This document shows positions 1-8,415 of a stretch of DNA of 27,829 nt, one piece after another. The first letter of the stretch is position 1. Every line of letters begins with the position of its first letter. The DNA lies in assembly GCA_049613795.1 (NCBI GenBank), contig JBMZCX010000039.1, positions 1 to 27,829 of the forward strand. Reading direction: 5' to 3'. Source of the DNA: Thalassotalea_B sp049613795. Lineage in GTDB: Bacteria > Pseudomonadota > Gammaproteobacteria > Enterobacterales > Alteromonadaceae. The position numbers and the translations under genes were made by a program. The notes beneath the pieces are model-generated. The model saw nothing but the letters and a program-made list of their open reading frames with translations. It searched no databases and was not told where the DNA came from.

Positions 1-128
1 TCACAAATTAGGTGGTCAATTAAAATAATCGATAAGTTTTCTTTCTTTATTGCTTCATCAATCCAGCTTTGTGGTGTTTCGCATTTTAGGAAAGATAAAA
101 TAGGGGTTAATAAACTTTCGGCGGGCAT
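1..128 (-). CDS. miaE: tRNA-(ms2io6A37) hydroxylase MiaE, N-terminal fragment
   Basis: Only the first 42 codons are present, read leftward from an ATG at 128 and running off the left edge without a stop. The translation begins MPAESLLTPILSFLKC and continues with a TPQSWIDEA stretch and an LSIILIDHLICE stretch. These match the start of Salmonella MiaE, where TPQAWI and LLLTDHLVCE occupy the same places. MiaE is a diiron monooxygenase that hydroxylates the isopentenyl group of ms2i6A at tRNA position 37. Most of its metal ligands would lie outside the window. No strong ribosome binding site is visible before the ATG. The family call rests on recognising the N-terminal pattern from memory and cannot be confirmed beyond residue 42. 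Confidence 0.85.
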   Translation of the reverse strand, partial: MPAESLLTPILSFLKCETPQSWIDEAIKKENLSIILIDHLIC

Positions 129-224
129 AAATTAAATTCACTACTGATATGTTAAGTAATAAGAATTTTATCACACCCTTATTTTAAATTATCTCACTAT
201 TTTCAATGACAATACTCTAATAGG

Positions 225-239
225 GCATTAACCTAATGC
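225..239. repeat. Short perfect inverted repeat (possible operator)
   Basis: GCATTA and TAATGC are separated by ACC. The repeat lies about 100 bp upstream of miaE and about 205 bp upstream of the kinase gene, with no following T-run, so it is not an intrinsic terminator. A regulator site is possible, but a short AT-rich repeat can also arise by chance. Confidence 0.25.
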
Positions 240-395
240 GTATTACCTAAATTTTGCTTTATCAAAAAGGTAATTCATTGCGCCATTTTATAAAGAAATG
301 TATTCCCCTTTTTAAGAGTAATAAATGGTGTTCATTTAGATAACGTTTTTAATAAAAATTCAGTGCAGCAAGTATGGCTTACTCTAGGTAAGGTA

Positions 396-423
396 TTGAA
401 AAAATAAATTAAACAAATAATTT
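396..423 (+). promoter_or_regulatory. Candidate sigma70 promoter of the hybrid kinase gene
   Basis: TTGAAA (396-401) and TAATTT (418-423) are separated by 16 bases and lie directly before the ATG at 446. This implies a very short leader, which would fit the absence of any Shine-Dalgarno sequence before that ATG. The region is so AT-rich that the match is weak evidence. Confidence 0.2.
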
Positions 424-445
424 TACTTATACTAATATAAATAAT

Positions 446-3400
446 ATGAAATTAAATATTGCGACATACCTGTTTTTAATCACTGTACTTCTACGTAGTT
501 ACCCGTTGTTGGCTGCAGAGCAAGAACAAGCCAATACGCTAACCCTTGTGGCTATTGAGAACAACTTACCTTTTAGCTTTACACTACCCGATGGCACACA
601 CACAGGTTTATATATTGAATTTTGGAAGCTATGGTCTGAAACTAATAATATTCCAGTAAAGTTTGTTTTATTGCCTTTTGAAGAAGGGTTAGCATTAATA
701 AAGCAAAAAAACACGCTACACACGGGTCTATTTAAAAACAATGAGCGCATGCAATGGGCTGATTTTTCATTACCAATACATAATGTAAAAACAGGTGTCA
801 TTTTTAATAGCTCTGTTAATCCAAAAGCGAAACTTAATACGTTAAATAATATAAAATTATCAGTTCAGCAGTACAGTTTTCAATCCGATTACATTAAAAA
901 TCGTTTTCTTAATTTAAAAAAATTAACACATAAAAATTTAGACCAAGCACTTGAACGTCTATTAAATAATGACGTTCAAGCAGTTGTAACTGAATTGCCT
1001 ATTGCCTCAGCACAATTAGCTAAACGTGGATTAACGGGTGTATTTTCTATTTCCAACGAAGTGATCCACTCGAATGACGTATTTGCATTAATCGCCAAAA
1101 ACCAACCTGAATTATTAACCCAAATTAATAACGGCATCAAGAATATTCCTGTTAATAAGATAATTGAATTAGAAAAAAAGTGGCTGCCCGCTTTAGAGCC
1201 TTTTTTTAAAAAACTATCTAGTATTTCTTACTTAACTCAAGCCGAAAGTGAGTGGTTGTCTCAACATAATTCATTAAGTTTAGGTACAGATCCAATATGG
1301 GCACCTTTTGAATTCCACGATGAAAACGGTGATTTAAGCGGTATTTCTGCCGATTATATAAAGCATGCTGAACAACAGCTAAAAATAAAGTTAACACCTG
1401 AATTAGCGCTCACTTGGGGTGAAGCTTTTGAAAAAATAAAACAACAAGAAATAGATCTCCTATCAGCCATTTTTTATACAGAAGAAAGGGCAAAAAAAGT
1501 AAATTATACTGATCCATACTTTGAAATATCATTAGTACTTGTTAGTAAACGAAATGGTTATTATGCCGAAAGTTTACCGTCGTTAAATGGTCGAAAGCTA
1601 GGAATAATAAAAGACTATGTTTATAACGAACTAATTAAACGCGATTACCCTAATATAAATTTAGTGACTGTAGATTCGGTTAATGACGGACTGAAAAAGC
1701 TACAATCAGGTGAAATTGACTCTTTTATTGATTCTATTGCAGCCATTAATTATGAAATTAGCAAAAGTCACATTGATAATATTATTATCACCACATTTAC
1801 ACCTTATAAGCTTGAGCTATTTATGGCCGTTCGAAAAGGGCTTGAACCTCTAGTCCCCATTTTGAATAAAACATTTGCCACAATGAGCGAAAAACAACGC
1901 GCTGCTATTGCTAATAATTGGCTATCTGTGCGCGTTCAGTCAGGTACTAAACTATCAACCATTATTATGTGGACGCTTCCAATAGCACTGTGTTTAGTTT
2001 TTATTATTTTTGTGTTTTTTCGCATGAATCAAAAACTAAAACGAGAAATAAACACAGGGCGCATTAATGAAAAAAAGCGAATTGCCGCACAACAAGATTT
2101 AGCCGCACAGAAAAAGGCAATGGACGAGCACTCACTCGTATCTGCCACTGATATTAAAGGTACCATTACCTATGCCAACGATAAATTTTGTGCCATTAGT
2201 GGCTATAGCCGTGAAGAGCTTATAGGAGCGAATCACCGCATTCTTAACTCTAATAGCCAACCTAAAAGTTATTGGAAAAATATGTTCTCAGCAGTTTCAC
2301 AAGGTAAAATTTGGAACGATGAAGTATGTAATAAAGCAAAAGATGGTCAACGCTATTGGGTGGATACAACCATTGTTCCACTCTACGATAATGATAATAA
2401 ACTCAGTGGTTACATTTCTATTCGTACTGATATTACGCACCAAAAAGATATTATTTACCGCTTAGCTGAAGCAAAAAAACAAGCTGAAGTTGCCAATCAG
2501 TCCAAAAATGACTTTTTAGCCAACATGAGTCATGAAATTCGTACACCTATAAATGGCGTAATAGGCATGACAAACCTGCTACTTGATACCCCTTTAAATC
2601 AAGAGCAGAGTGAATTTGCTGCAACTGTCAAATACAGTGCGGAATCTTTACTCATTATCATTAACGACATTCTCGATTTTTCAAAAATAGAAGCAGGCCA
2701 ATTAACGCTTGAACCAATTGAATTTGATTTAGGCGTTTTAGTGCATGAGCTTGGCAGCAGTATTGCTTTGCAAGCGCATAATAAAGGCTTAGAGCTTATT
2801 TGCCCTGCCAATGTAATGCCTGCACAGTCTTTTATTGCTGATCCTGGCCGAATAAGACAAATACTTAACAATTTGGTCGGTAATGCGATTAAATTTACAG
2901 AGAATGGCGAAGTGTCTGTTCTTTGCAATGTACAATCACAGACAGAAGAGCGCACGACCTTTTTATTTGAAATTACAGATACAGGAATAGGCCTTAATAG
3001 TGATCAACAAGGTAAGCTTTTTGAACGGTTTAGCCAAGCAGATAATTCAACGACTCGAAAATTTGGTGGTACAGGTTTAGGATTAACCATTAGTAAGCAG
3101 TTAGTTGAATTAATGGATGGCGAAATTGGCGTAACGAGTGTCGAAGGTAAAGGGTCAACATTTTGGTTTACTATTAATATTCAAAACACACCAAGCACCA
3201 ACTCTCAGCCTATTACTAATAATTTGAAAAACCAAAAAGTACTTGTTGTAGATGATAACTATACAAACCGCGTACTATTAGGGAAACTACTGACGAAATG
3301 GCAAGCTGAATATACCTTAGTTGACAGTGGTGAAAATGCGTTGGCCGCACTAACTAAAGCTTCAGAAGAAGGCTCCCCTTACCATATTGCTATTTTAGAT

Positions 3401-4039
3401 ATGCAAATGCCGCACATGGATGGTATGCAGCTAGGCACAGCAATTAAAAAAAATAGTCAATTATCTTCCACTCGTTTAGTAATGCTAACATCTCAAGGAC
3501 AACAAGGTGATGCTGAACAATTTAAGGCTATAGGGTTTACTGCTTATCTAAATAAACCGATAGATCAGAGTATTCTTCTCAATACATTAATAAAAACAGC
3601 AAAAATTAGTACACCAGAAAAACAGCTAACCACGGCGAATAGTGCTAATAAAGTGCCGCAATTTAGCGCAAGGGTGTTAGTTGTTGAAGACAATACCGTT
3701 AATCAAAAAGTCGCTCAAGGTTTACTAAAGAAATTTGGCTTACAAGTTGACTTAGCTGCTAATGGTGAAGAAGCGATAAAATCATTAGAAACATTACCTT
3801 TTGACTTAGTTTTTATGGACTGCCAAATGCCAGTAATGGATGGCTATGAAGCAACAAAACAAATTCGTCAAATAAGCTCAAAAGTACTCAACAGGAAAAT
3901 ACCAATAGTCGCTATGACCGCAAATTCAATGCAAGGCGACCAAGAAAAGTGCCTATCAGTAGGAATGGACGACTTTATTTCTAAACCGATAAATCCCGCG
4001 AAGGTAGAAGAAGCATTGAACCGCTGGCTCTCGGCCTAA
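446..4039 (+). CDS. Hybrid sensor histidine kinase, tandem SBP_bac_3 sensor, two receivers
   Basis: This is a 1197-aa membrane sensor of the BvgS/EvgS type. Visible in order: a signal peptide (about 1-24); two periplasmic solute-binding (SBP_bac_3, Venus-flytrap) domains (about 30-250 and 272-495); one membrane helix (about 505-527); a PAS domain (about 558-665); a HisKA domain with phospho-acceptor His696 in MSHEIRTP; an HATPase_c domain with an N-box near Asn809, DTGIGL near 844 and GGTGLGL near 874; receiver 1 with Asp985 (LDMQMPHMDG); and receiver 2 with Asp1125 (MDCQMPVMDG). Both receivers keep the acidic pair and a distal KP motif. BvgS and EvgS have one receiver plus an HPt domain. Here a second receiver ends the protein and there is no HPt, so phosphotransfer probably needs a separate HPt protein. 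The ligand is unknown; amino acids or other small molecules are typical for the fold. There is no clear ribosome binding site. It is followed by a 322-bp gap, so co-transcription with the sortase genes is uncertain. Confidence 0.9.
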   Translation: MKLNIATYLFLITVLLRSYPLLAAEQEQANTLTLVAIENNLPFSFTLPDGTHTGLYIEFWKLWSETNNIPVKFVLLPFEEGLALIKQKNTLHTGLFKNNERMQWADFSLPIHNVKTGVIFNSSVNPKAKLNTLNNIKLSVQQYSFQSDYIKNRFLNLKKLTHKNLDQALERLLNNDVQAVVTELPIASAQLAKRGLTGVFSISNEVIHSNDVFALIAKNQPELLTQINNGIKNIPVNKIIELEKKWLPALEPFFKKLSSISYLTQAESEWLSQHNSLSLGTDPIWAPFEFHDENGDLSGISADYIKHAEQQLKIKLTPELALTWGEAFEKIKQQEIDLLSAIFYTEERAKKVNYTDPYFEISLVLVSKRNGYYAESLPSLNGRKLGIIKDYVYNELIKRDYPNINLVTVDSVNDGLKKLQSGEIDSFIDSIAAINYEISKSHIDNIIITTFTPYKLELFMAVRKGLEPLVPILNKTFATMSEKQRAAIANNWLSVRVQSGTKLSTIIMWTLPIALCLVFIIFVFFRMNQKLKREINTGRINEKKRIAAQQDLAAQKKAMDEHSLVSATDIKGTITYANDKFCAISGYSREELIGANHRILNSNSQPKSYWKNMFSAVSQGKIWNDEVCNKAKDGQRYWVDTTIVPLYDNDNKLSGYISIRTDITHQKDIIYRLAEAKKQAEVANQSKNDFLANMSHEIRTPINGVIGMTNLLLDTPLNQEQSEFAATVKYSAESLLIIINDILDFSKIEAGQLTLEPIEFDLGVLVHELGSSIALQAHNKGLELICPANVMPAQSFIADPGRIRQILNNLVGNAIKFTENGEVSVLCNVQSQTEERTTFLFEITDTGIGLNSDQQGKLFERFSQADNSTTRKFGGTGLGLTISKQLVELMDGEIGVTSVEGKGSTFWFTINIQNTPSTNSQPITNNLKNQKVLVVDDNYTNRVLLGKLLTKWQAEYTLVDSGENALAALTKASEEGSPYHIAILDMQMPHMDGMQLGTAIKKNSQLSSTRLVMLTSQGQQGDAEQFKAIGFTAYLNKPIDQSILLNTLIKTAKISTPEKQLTTANSANKVPQFSARVLVVEDNTVNQKVAQGLLKKFGLQVDLAANGEEAIKSLETLPFDLVFMDCQMPVMDGYEATKQIRQISSKVLNRKIPIVAMTANSMQGDQEKCLSVGMDDFISKPINPAKVEEALNRWLSA

Positions 4040-4081
4040 AGAGAATACAATTAAATTAGGCCACTGTTTTATCTATATTTA

Positions 4082-4102
4082 TTATCAATTATCATTTGAT
4101 AA
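4082..4102. repeat. AT-rich 7-bp inverted repeat
   Basis: TTATCAA and TTGATAA are separated by seven bases (TTATCAT), starting about 40 bp after the kinase stop codon. No T-run follows on either strand, so it is not a convincing intrinsic terminator. It could be an operator or a weak 3' hairpin. Confidence 0.3.
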
Positions 4103-4163
4103 GTTAAAGCCCAAATATATGGCGGCAATGCACTCTATTTCAACGATTAAAATTGTCTTGCAA

Positions 4164-4184
4164 CCACAGAGGAACCACCTGTGG
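4164..4184. repeat. CCACAG/CTGTGG inverted repeat
   Basis: CCACAG (4164-4169) and CTGTGG (4179-4184) can form a stem that may be extended across a one-base bulge. A third CCACAG lies nearby in direct orientation (4224-4229), beside the boxA-like motif. Its function is unknown. Confidence 0.35.
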
Positions 4185-4234
4185 CGTAAGCTAATATCAA
4201 ACCGTATAAGTATATTCATTTGTCCACAGTCAGT

Positions 4235-4246
4235 TGTTAAAGAGCA
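4235..4246 (-). promoter_or_regulatory. boxA-like antitermination motif, outside any rRNA operon
   Basis: Read on the minus strand, this is TGCTCTTTAACA, identical to the boxA core of enterobacterial rRNA leaders and spacers, which recruits the NusB/NusE antitermination complex. No 16S or 23S sequence follows in this window; the kinase gene is downstream on that strand in antisense. It is either a relic of an rrn leader left by rearrangement or a chance match. Confidence 0.3.
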
Positions 4247-4361
4247 GTAACAACAATAATTAGCCCCTGCCATTATTTAGCCATAATTATTCATTAAATT
4301 GCCTCAATTTCGCCGTAAAAAGTACTCTATTGTTTGTTTAAATAGCTAATATCACTCAGGT

Positions 4362-6590
4362 ATGGCAAAAAACATGTTTAATTCAAACAAAAAAATACAA
4401 TGTATCGACTATCAAGGTTCAAACTTTCATCAGCAAAAGCGTAAAAGCCAACAGCGAAAATGGTTAATGCTAGCAGTCTTAGTTACGCTATTAATTTTAC
4501 TGTTAGTAGCTTTTATGCCGCTGGCTCAAAGTAACAATATTGATCATCAATTAAAGACTGAACCGCTAAATCATACTCAAAATTTATTAATTAATGGCCC
4601 GCAGTTACTATTTAATCATCCAGATAAAAAACTAAAAATTGCCCTTCCTATTGATATAAATGCAGATATTGAAATTAATGGTTTAATGGCATACACGCAA
4701 ATAAAGCAAGTATTTATTAATCCTTACAATCTTGAGTTGGAAGGTAAATATCAATTTCCATTACCCGACAATGCCGCAATTAAACAATTAACGGTAAAAG
4801 TTGGAGATAAAGAAATTGTTGGAAAAATTATGGAAAAAAAAGCAGCTAAAGCAGTTTATAACCGAGCTAAACGTCAAGGTAAAAAAGCCAGTTTAGTACA
4901 ACAACAGCGTGCAAACTTATTCACTAACAATATTGCTAATATTCCTGCTCATTCTACCGTGGTTGTGACCTTAACCTTTATCATGCCTGTTACTTTTGTA
5001 AATAATAAACTATCTATCAATTTACCTTTGGCGATAACCCGCCGTTATCAACCCACGCATTACCAAAACTCTCCTGCAGAGCAAGTTTTACCTACTCAAT
5101 CTCCTCTACCCTATGCTTTGGTTAATAAGGGTTCAAACGAAAGTTCGCTTGTTGAACGCCCAAATAACATCAATGTAAACAGTGAGTATTCAAAGGTTTT
5201 AGCTAAGAGCCAAGCCGCTATTAATATTAAACTCGATGCTGGTGTTGAAGTTTCATCTGTTAGCAGTGCTAGTCATAGCATTAATACCAAAGCACTCAAT
5301 AGTCAGCAATCTCAGTATTTAATTAGCTTGGCTAAAGTACAAGCACCTGCCAACCGAAACTTTAATCTAACTTGGCAACTACAACCAAACCAGCAAACAC
5401 AAGTAAGCAGTTTTACGGAACAAATAGATGATGAGTATTTCACTTTATTAACTTTTTTCCCGCCTAGTGTAGATAAGGCACCTACATTTTCTCGAGATAT
5501 TATTTTTATTATTGATACCTCGGGTTCAATGCAAGGTAATTCAATGACGCAAGCAAAATACAGCTTACAACAAGCGATTTCACTGCTAAATGATGATGAC
5601 AGTTTTAACATTATCGCCTTCGACAGCACAGTTGATTTACTTTTTTCGAAAACCCAAATGGTATCTGAGGCCAATATCAATAAAGCGCAAAAATTCATTA
5701 GCAACTTACAAGCTGACGGTGGCACGGAAATGTATCGACCATTAAGCCAAGCATTGGTGATGGCGAAAAATAGCAAACAGTCACCACAAGCTATTCGCCA
5801 AGTGGTGTTCATTACCGACGGTGCTGTCGCTAATGAATTTGAATTAATGCTATTACTTGATAGCGCCGAAGGAAGTTTTCGCTTATTTACCGTAGGAATA
5901 GGTGCTGCACCCAATGGTTACTTTATGAAAAAAGCGGCGCAATTTGGTCGTGGAGATTATCTTTTCATTCAAAATATAAATGAGATACAAGAAAGAGTTT
6001 CAGCATTAATGACTAAAATTAGTCAGCCCGCGGTAAGTAATATTGAGCTTATAGTTGATAACCAAGTTCATCAACAAGTAGATGTTTACCCTAAAAAAAT
6101 AGCTGATTTATACCGTGGAGAACCGATGCAAGTCGCTATTAGATCGACCTTACCAATTAACAGTATTCAACTAAATGGAGATACTGCATCTCAGCCTTGG
6201 TATCATCAATTAATTATTGCTGACAGCCAAAGTGCTCACGGAGTTTCAACCGTTTGGGCACGAAGTAAAATTGAAGACTTACTCGACACTTTAGTTACAG
6301 GTGCCGATAAGACTCAAGTAAAGCAGCAAGTTATCGCAACCTCTATTTCCCATCAAATTATCTCACCCTATACCAGCTTTATTGCTATTGAAAAGCCTAC
6401 TGAAGCCTCGCCTTTGCTTGCAACTCAAAAGCACAAGAGTGTTAAAAGTCCATCAAAAATGCCGATAACGACCAGTCAAGATGTAACGGTATCAATGCCA
6501 AAAACAGCGTTGGGTTGGCAGCAAACATTACTTTGTGGGTTATTGTTAATATTACTAGCCCCCATAACCTTACGTTTCTGGCCAAAATAA
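4362..6590 (+). CDS. Marine proteobacterial sortase target protein (VIT and VWA domains)
   Basis: This 742-aa envelope protein resembles the sortase targets paired with class-GN-type sortases in marine Proteobacteria. It has a basic N-terminus and a membrane or signal helix (about 35-52), a VIT domain (about 65-190, with VYNRAKRQGKKASLVQQQ), a variable linker, and a VWA domain starting near 380 with the MIDAS motif DTSGS (Asp385) and later TDG. The C-terminus is a cell-wall-type sorting signal: an LPxT-like MPKTA motif at 712-716, a hydrophobic stretch, then the basic tail RFWPK. The family more usually has Leu in the first motif position, so the Met is notable. The stop codon overlaps the sortase start (TAATG), showing an operon. 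VIT/VWA proteins bind metals and other proteins, and adhesion is an inference only. The start is unsure: ATG at 4362 or 4374, neither with an ideal ribosome binding site. Confidence 0.88.
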   Translation: MAKNMFNSNKKIQCIDYQGSNFHQQKRKSQQRKWLMLAVLVTLLILLLVAFMPLAQSNNIDHQLKTEPLNHTQNLLINGPQLLFNHPDKKLKIALPIDINADIEINGLMAYTQIKQVFINPYNLELEGKYQFPLPDNAAIKQLTVKVGDKEIVGKIMEKKAAKAVYNRAKRQGKKASLVQQQRANLFTNNIANIPAHSTVVVTLTFIMPVTFVNNKLSINLPLAITRRYQPTHYQNSPAEQVLPTQSPLPYALVNKGSNESSLVERPNNINVNSEYSKVLAKSQAAINIKLDAGVEVSSVSSASHSINTKALNSQQSQYLISLAKVQAPANRNFNLTWQLQPNQQTQVSSFTEQIDDEYFTLLTFFPPSVDKAPTFSRDIIFIIDTSGSMQGNSMTQAKYSLQQAISLLNDDDSFNIIAFDSTVDLLFSKTQMVSEANINKAQKFISNLQADGGTEMYRPLSQALVMAKNSKQSPQAIRQVVFITDGAVANEFELMLLLDSAEGSFRLFTVGIGAAPNGYFMKKAAQFGRGDYLFIQNINEIQERVSALMTKISQPAVSNIELIVDNQVHQQVDVYPKKIADLYRGEPMQVAIRSTLPINSIQLNGDTASQPWYHQLIIADSQSAHGVSTVWARSKIEDLLDTLVTGADKTQVKQQVIATSISHQIISPYTSFIAIEKPTEASPLLATQKHKSVKSPSKMPITTSQDVTVSMPKTALGWQQTLLCGLLLILLAPITLRFWPK

Positions 6591-7201
6591 TGGGCACACT
6601 TACATTTAAAGTTTTATTAATAAGTGGCAGCTTGATATGCATGTATGCTTGTTGGTTGCCCGCGAAGGCATGGCTATCTCAAGTACTAATAAGCAATAGC
6701 TGGCAGCAATCACTTAAACAGCAAGAAATACTGAAAAGTGAGCATAGTTATCATGGTGATAAGCTAACGAACACTACAGTGGCTATTAAGCCTTGGCCAT
6801 GGGCAGACACTTTTCCTATTGCTAAATTGTCATTTCAGCGCTTAAAAGAAAACATTGTGATATTAAACGGCGGAGATCCCACAACGTTAGCATTTTCAGC
6901 AGGCGCTGTAGCACCATTTAATCAACCAAATAGCGCTAAGCCTTTTGTTGTTGCAGGACATAGAGATAGTCACTTTGCTTTTTTAGAGGAGATTAGAATG
7001 AAAGATGTTATTTCAATGACAGACAAAAATGGTCAAAGCCAATTATACCAAGTTGAAGCTATTAATATTGTTGACGCATCAACTGGCCAACTTGCTATTT
7101 CAGCAGATGAACAGCACTTAGTTTTAATTACCTGTTACCCTTTTAACAGTATTTCTGAAGAAGCCAATGAACGCTATGTGATCACCGCTAAGCTTTTGTA
7201 A
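6590..7201 (+). CDS. Class GN (marine proteobacterial) sortase
   Basis: This is a 203-aa membrane transpeptidase expected to cleave the C-terminal sorting signal of the upstream VIT/VWA protein and transfer it to an acceptor in the envelope. It has an N-terminal membrane helix (about 7-29). The sortase catalytic set is visible: His124 in VVAGHRDSHF, Cys182 in LVLITCYPF (the TLxTC position) and Arg195 in NERYVIT. The start at 6590 is chosen because it gives the usual short N-terminus with a membrane anchor and because ATG overlaps the upstream TAA by one base. An in-frame ATG at 6515 would bury 25 residues inside the target gene. Sortases are rare in Gram-negative bacteria, and this dedicated target-plus-sortase pair is the known arrangement. 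The two-component pair that sometimes accompanies it was not seen here. Confidence 0.92.
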   Translation: MGTLTFKVLLISGSLICMYACWLPAKAWLSQVLISNSWQQSLKQQEILKSEHSYHGDKLTNTTVAIKPWPWADTFPIAKLSFQRLKENIVILNGGDPTTLAFSAGAVAPFNQPNSAKPFVVAGHRDSHFAFLEEIRMKDVISMTDKNGQSQLYQVEAINIVDASTGQLAISADEQHLVLITCYPFNSISEEANERYVITAKLL

Positions 7202-7319
7202 ATAAGTCCGTAGCTATTACCTATCCTGAATAGTGAATTAATTGTATGATTTAACTACTGCGACGGTAAGAGAGTGGTATTATAAAAATTTACTTAGCTG
7301 TATAAAGTTTAGGGATAAA

Positions 7320-8354
7320 ATGACAAAAACTAAAAAACGTGTAATGAGAATAATTGCAGCAATAGTCACCATTAGTTCTATTTATATATTTGCCCCATGG
7401 CAGGCTGCACTTTATTACTTTTACCCCCTTCCGCTTACCGTACAAGCACAAATGGATGAAGCTATCGAGAAAAATTTAGATGGTATAATTCTATATATTG
7501 ATAAAAAAGGCCAAGCACCTGAATTTTACGCTAGCGGCTGGCACAATAGAGATAAAAAAATTCCTGCATACCCTAATGCACTATTTAAAATAGCCAGTAT
7601 TGGCAAACTATTTGATGCGGCCACCATCACTAAACTCGTCGCCCAAAATCGTTTATCTCTTGACGAAACTCTTGCTTATTATCTACCATCGCTCGTAGGA
7701 CGTATTGAAAATGCAGAAAAAATCACCTTACGTATGATGATACAACATCGAAGCGGTATCCCTAACTATACTGATCACGATGATTTTTCTTGGGATGAAG
7801 TGTTAGGTGGAGATGATTCACTTGCCCTTATTTTAGACACACCAGCAAGTTTTAAACCAAATAGCGATTACGGCTACTCTAATACCAATTACCTGCTATT
7901 GCGCAAAATCGTATCAAAAACATTAGAGAAAAATCATGCGCAATTTATAAAAGACTACATATTATTGCCACTCGAACTAAAGCAAACTTATAGCTCTGTA
8001 AACAATATTAATATAGATAAGCTTACGAGCGGTTATCACGTTGGCTATGATCTTGACTTTAAAGCGCTTGATCAAGGCTATATTTCAACAGCTGAAAATG
8101 TTGGTGTTTTTCTAAGGGCCTTAAATGATGGTTCATTATTTACGAACAAAGAACGAGAAATATACGCTTCACTTTATAAGTTTGATCATGATGGTTGGGT
8201 GCTAGGCTATTCAAGCATTGCACGCTACCACAAAGACATAGATACTGTCGTGATCCAATTTGTCAATACCACAGGTGATAACACCATAGTACTAACCAAC
8301 GTTATTTATAACAGAGTAATGGAAATACTAAGAATGCGAGATCAAAAAACATAA
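7320..8354 (+). CDS. Membrane-anchored serine hydrolase (beta-lactamase / PBP-like family)
   Basis: This 344-aa protein has one N-terminal membrane helix (about 8-27), so the catalytic domain is probably periplasmic. The SxxK motif is S93-I-G-K96 (in KIASIGKLFDA) and the YxN motif is Y186-S-N188 (in YGYSNTNYLLL). These are two of the three signatures of class C beta-lactamases, DD-peptidases and related esterases (Pfam Beta-lactamase). The third motif (KTG or HxG) is not obvious; the corresponding region reads GWVLGYSSIARYHK. The substrate cannot be told from sequence. The start at 7320 is preferred over an in-frame ATG at 7242 because TAGGGA sits six bases before it and the residues between look non-coding. 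It lies 118 bp after the sortase on the same strand and may or may not be co-transcribed. Confidence 0.82.
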   Translation: MTKTKKRVMRIIAAIVTISSIYIFAPWQAALYYFYPLPLTVQAQMDEAIEKNLDGIILYIDKKGQAPEFYASGWHNRDKKIPAYPNALFKIASIGKLFDAATITKLVAQNRLSLDETLAYYLPSLVGRIENAEKITLRMMIQHRSGIPNYTDHDDFSWDEVLGGDDSLALILDTPASFKPNSDYGYSNTNYLLLRKIVSKTLEKNHAQFIKDYILLPLELKQTYSSVNNINIDKLTSGYHVGYDLDFKALDQGYISTAENVGVFLRALNDGSLFTNKEREIYASLYKFDHDGWVLGYSSIARYHKDIDTVVIQFVNTTGDNTIVLTNVIYNRVMEILRMRDQKT

Positions 8355-8415
8355 CTAATTACGTTATTTATTAACATTCTCATTCATAATTGCACAAGTT
8401 AACTAAAGGTATAAA

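Larger units (their letters stand above)
129..445. other. Gene-free divergent intergenic region, miaE / hybrid kinase
   Basis: This is a 317-bp AT-rich stretch between two divergent genes with no credible coding sequence on either strand. It should hold the promoters of both. The only structure noticed is a perfect 6-bp inverted repeat at 225-239 (GCATTA, 3-base loop, TAATGC) and a weak sigma70-like candidate just before the kinase gene. Nothing else recognisable was seen. Confidence 0.7.
4040..4361. other. Gene-free intergenic region with hairpins and a boxA-like motif
   Basis: This is a 322-bp gap between two rightward genes. It contains an AT-rich inverted repeat (4082-4102), a GC-richer one (4164-4184) and, on the minus strand, a perfect copy of the rRNA antitermination boxA core (4235-4246). 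A 62-codon minus-strand open frame here has no family resemblance and an unlikely composition, and is not called. No clear terminator for the kinase gene was found. Confidence 0.7.

Noticed and set aside
4085..4273. 62-codon open frame on the minus strand in the kinase-sortase gap
   Set aside because: Its cysteine-rich sequence has no family resemblance or ribosome binding site, and it overlaps hairpins and the boxA-like motif; it looks like non-coding sequence that happens to be open.
5312..5914. 200-codon open frame opposite the VIT/VWA gene
   Set aside because: It lies wholly antisense within the VWA domain coding region and has no recognisable domain.
7242..7319. Upstream in-frame start of the serine hydrolase
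   Set aside because: No ribosome binding site and non-signal-like residues; the ATG at 7320 has a good ribosome binding site and begins a normal membrane anchor.
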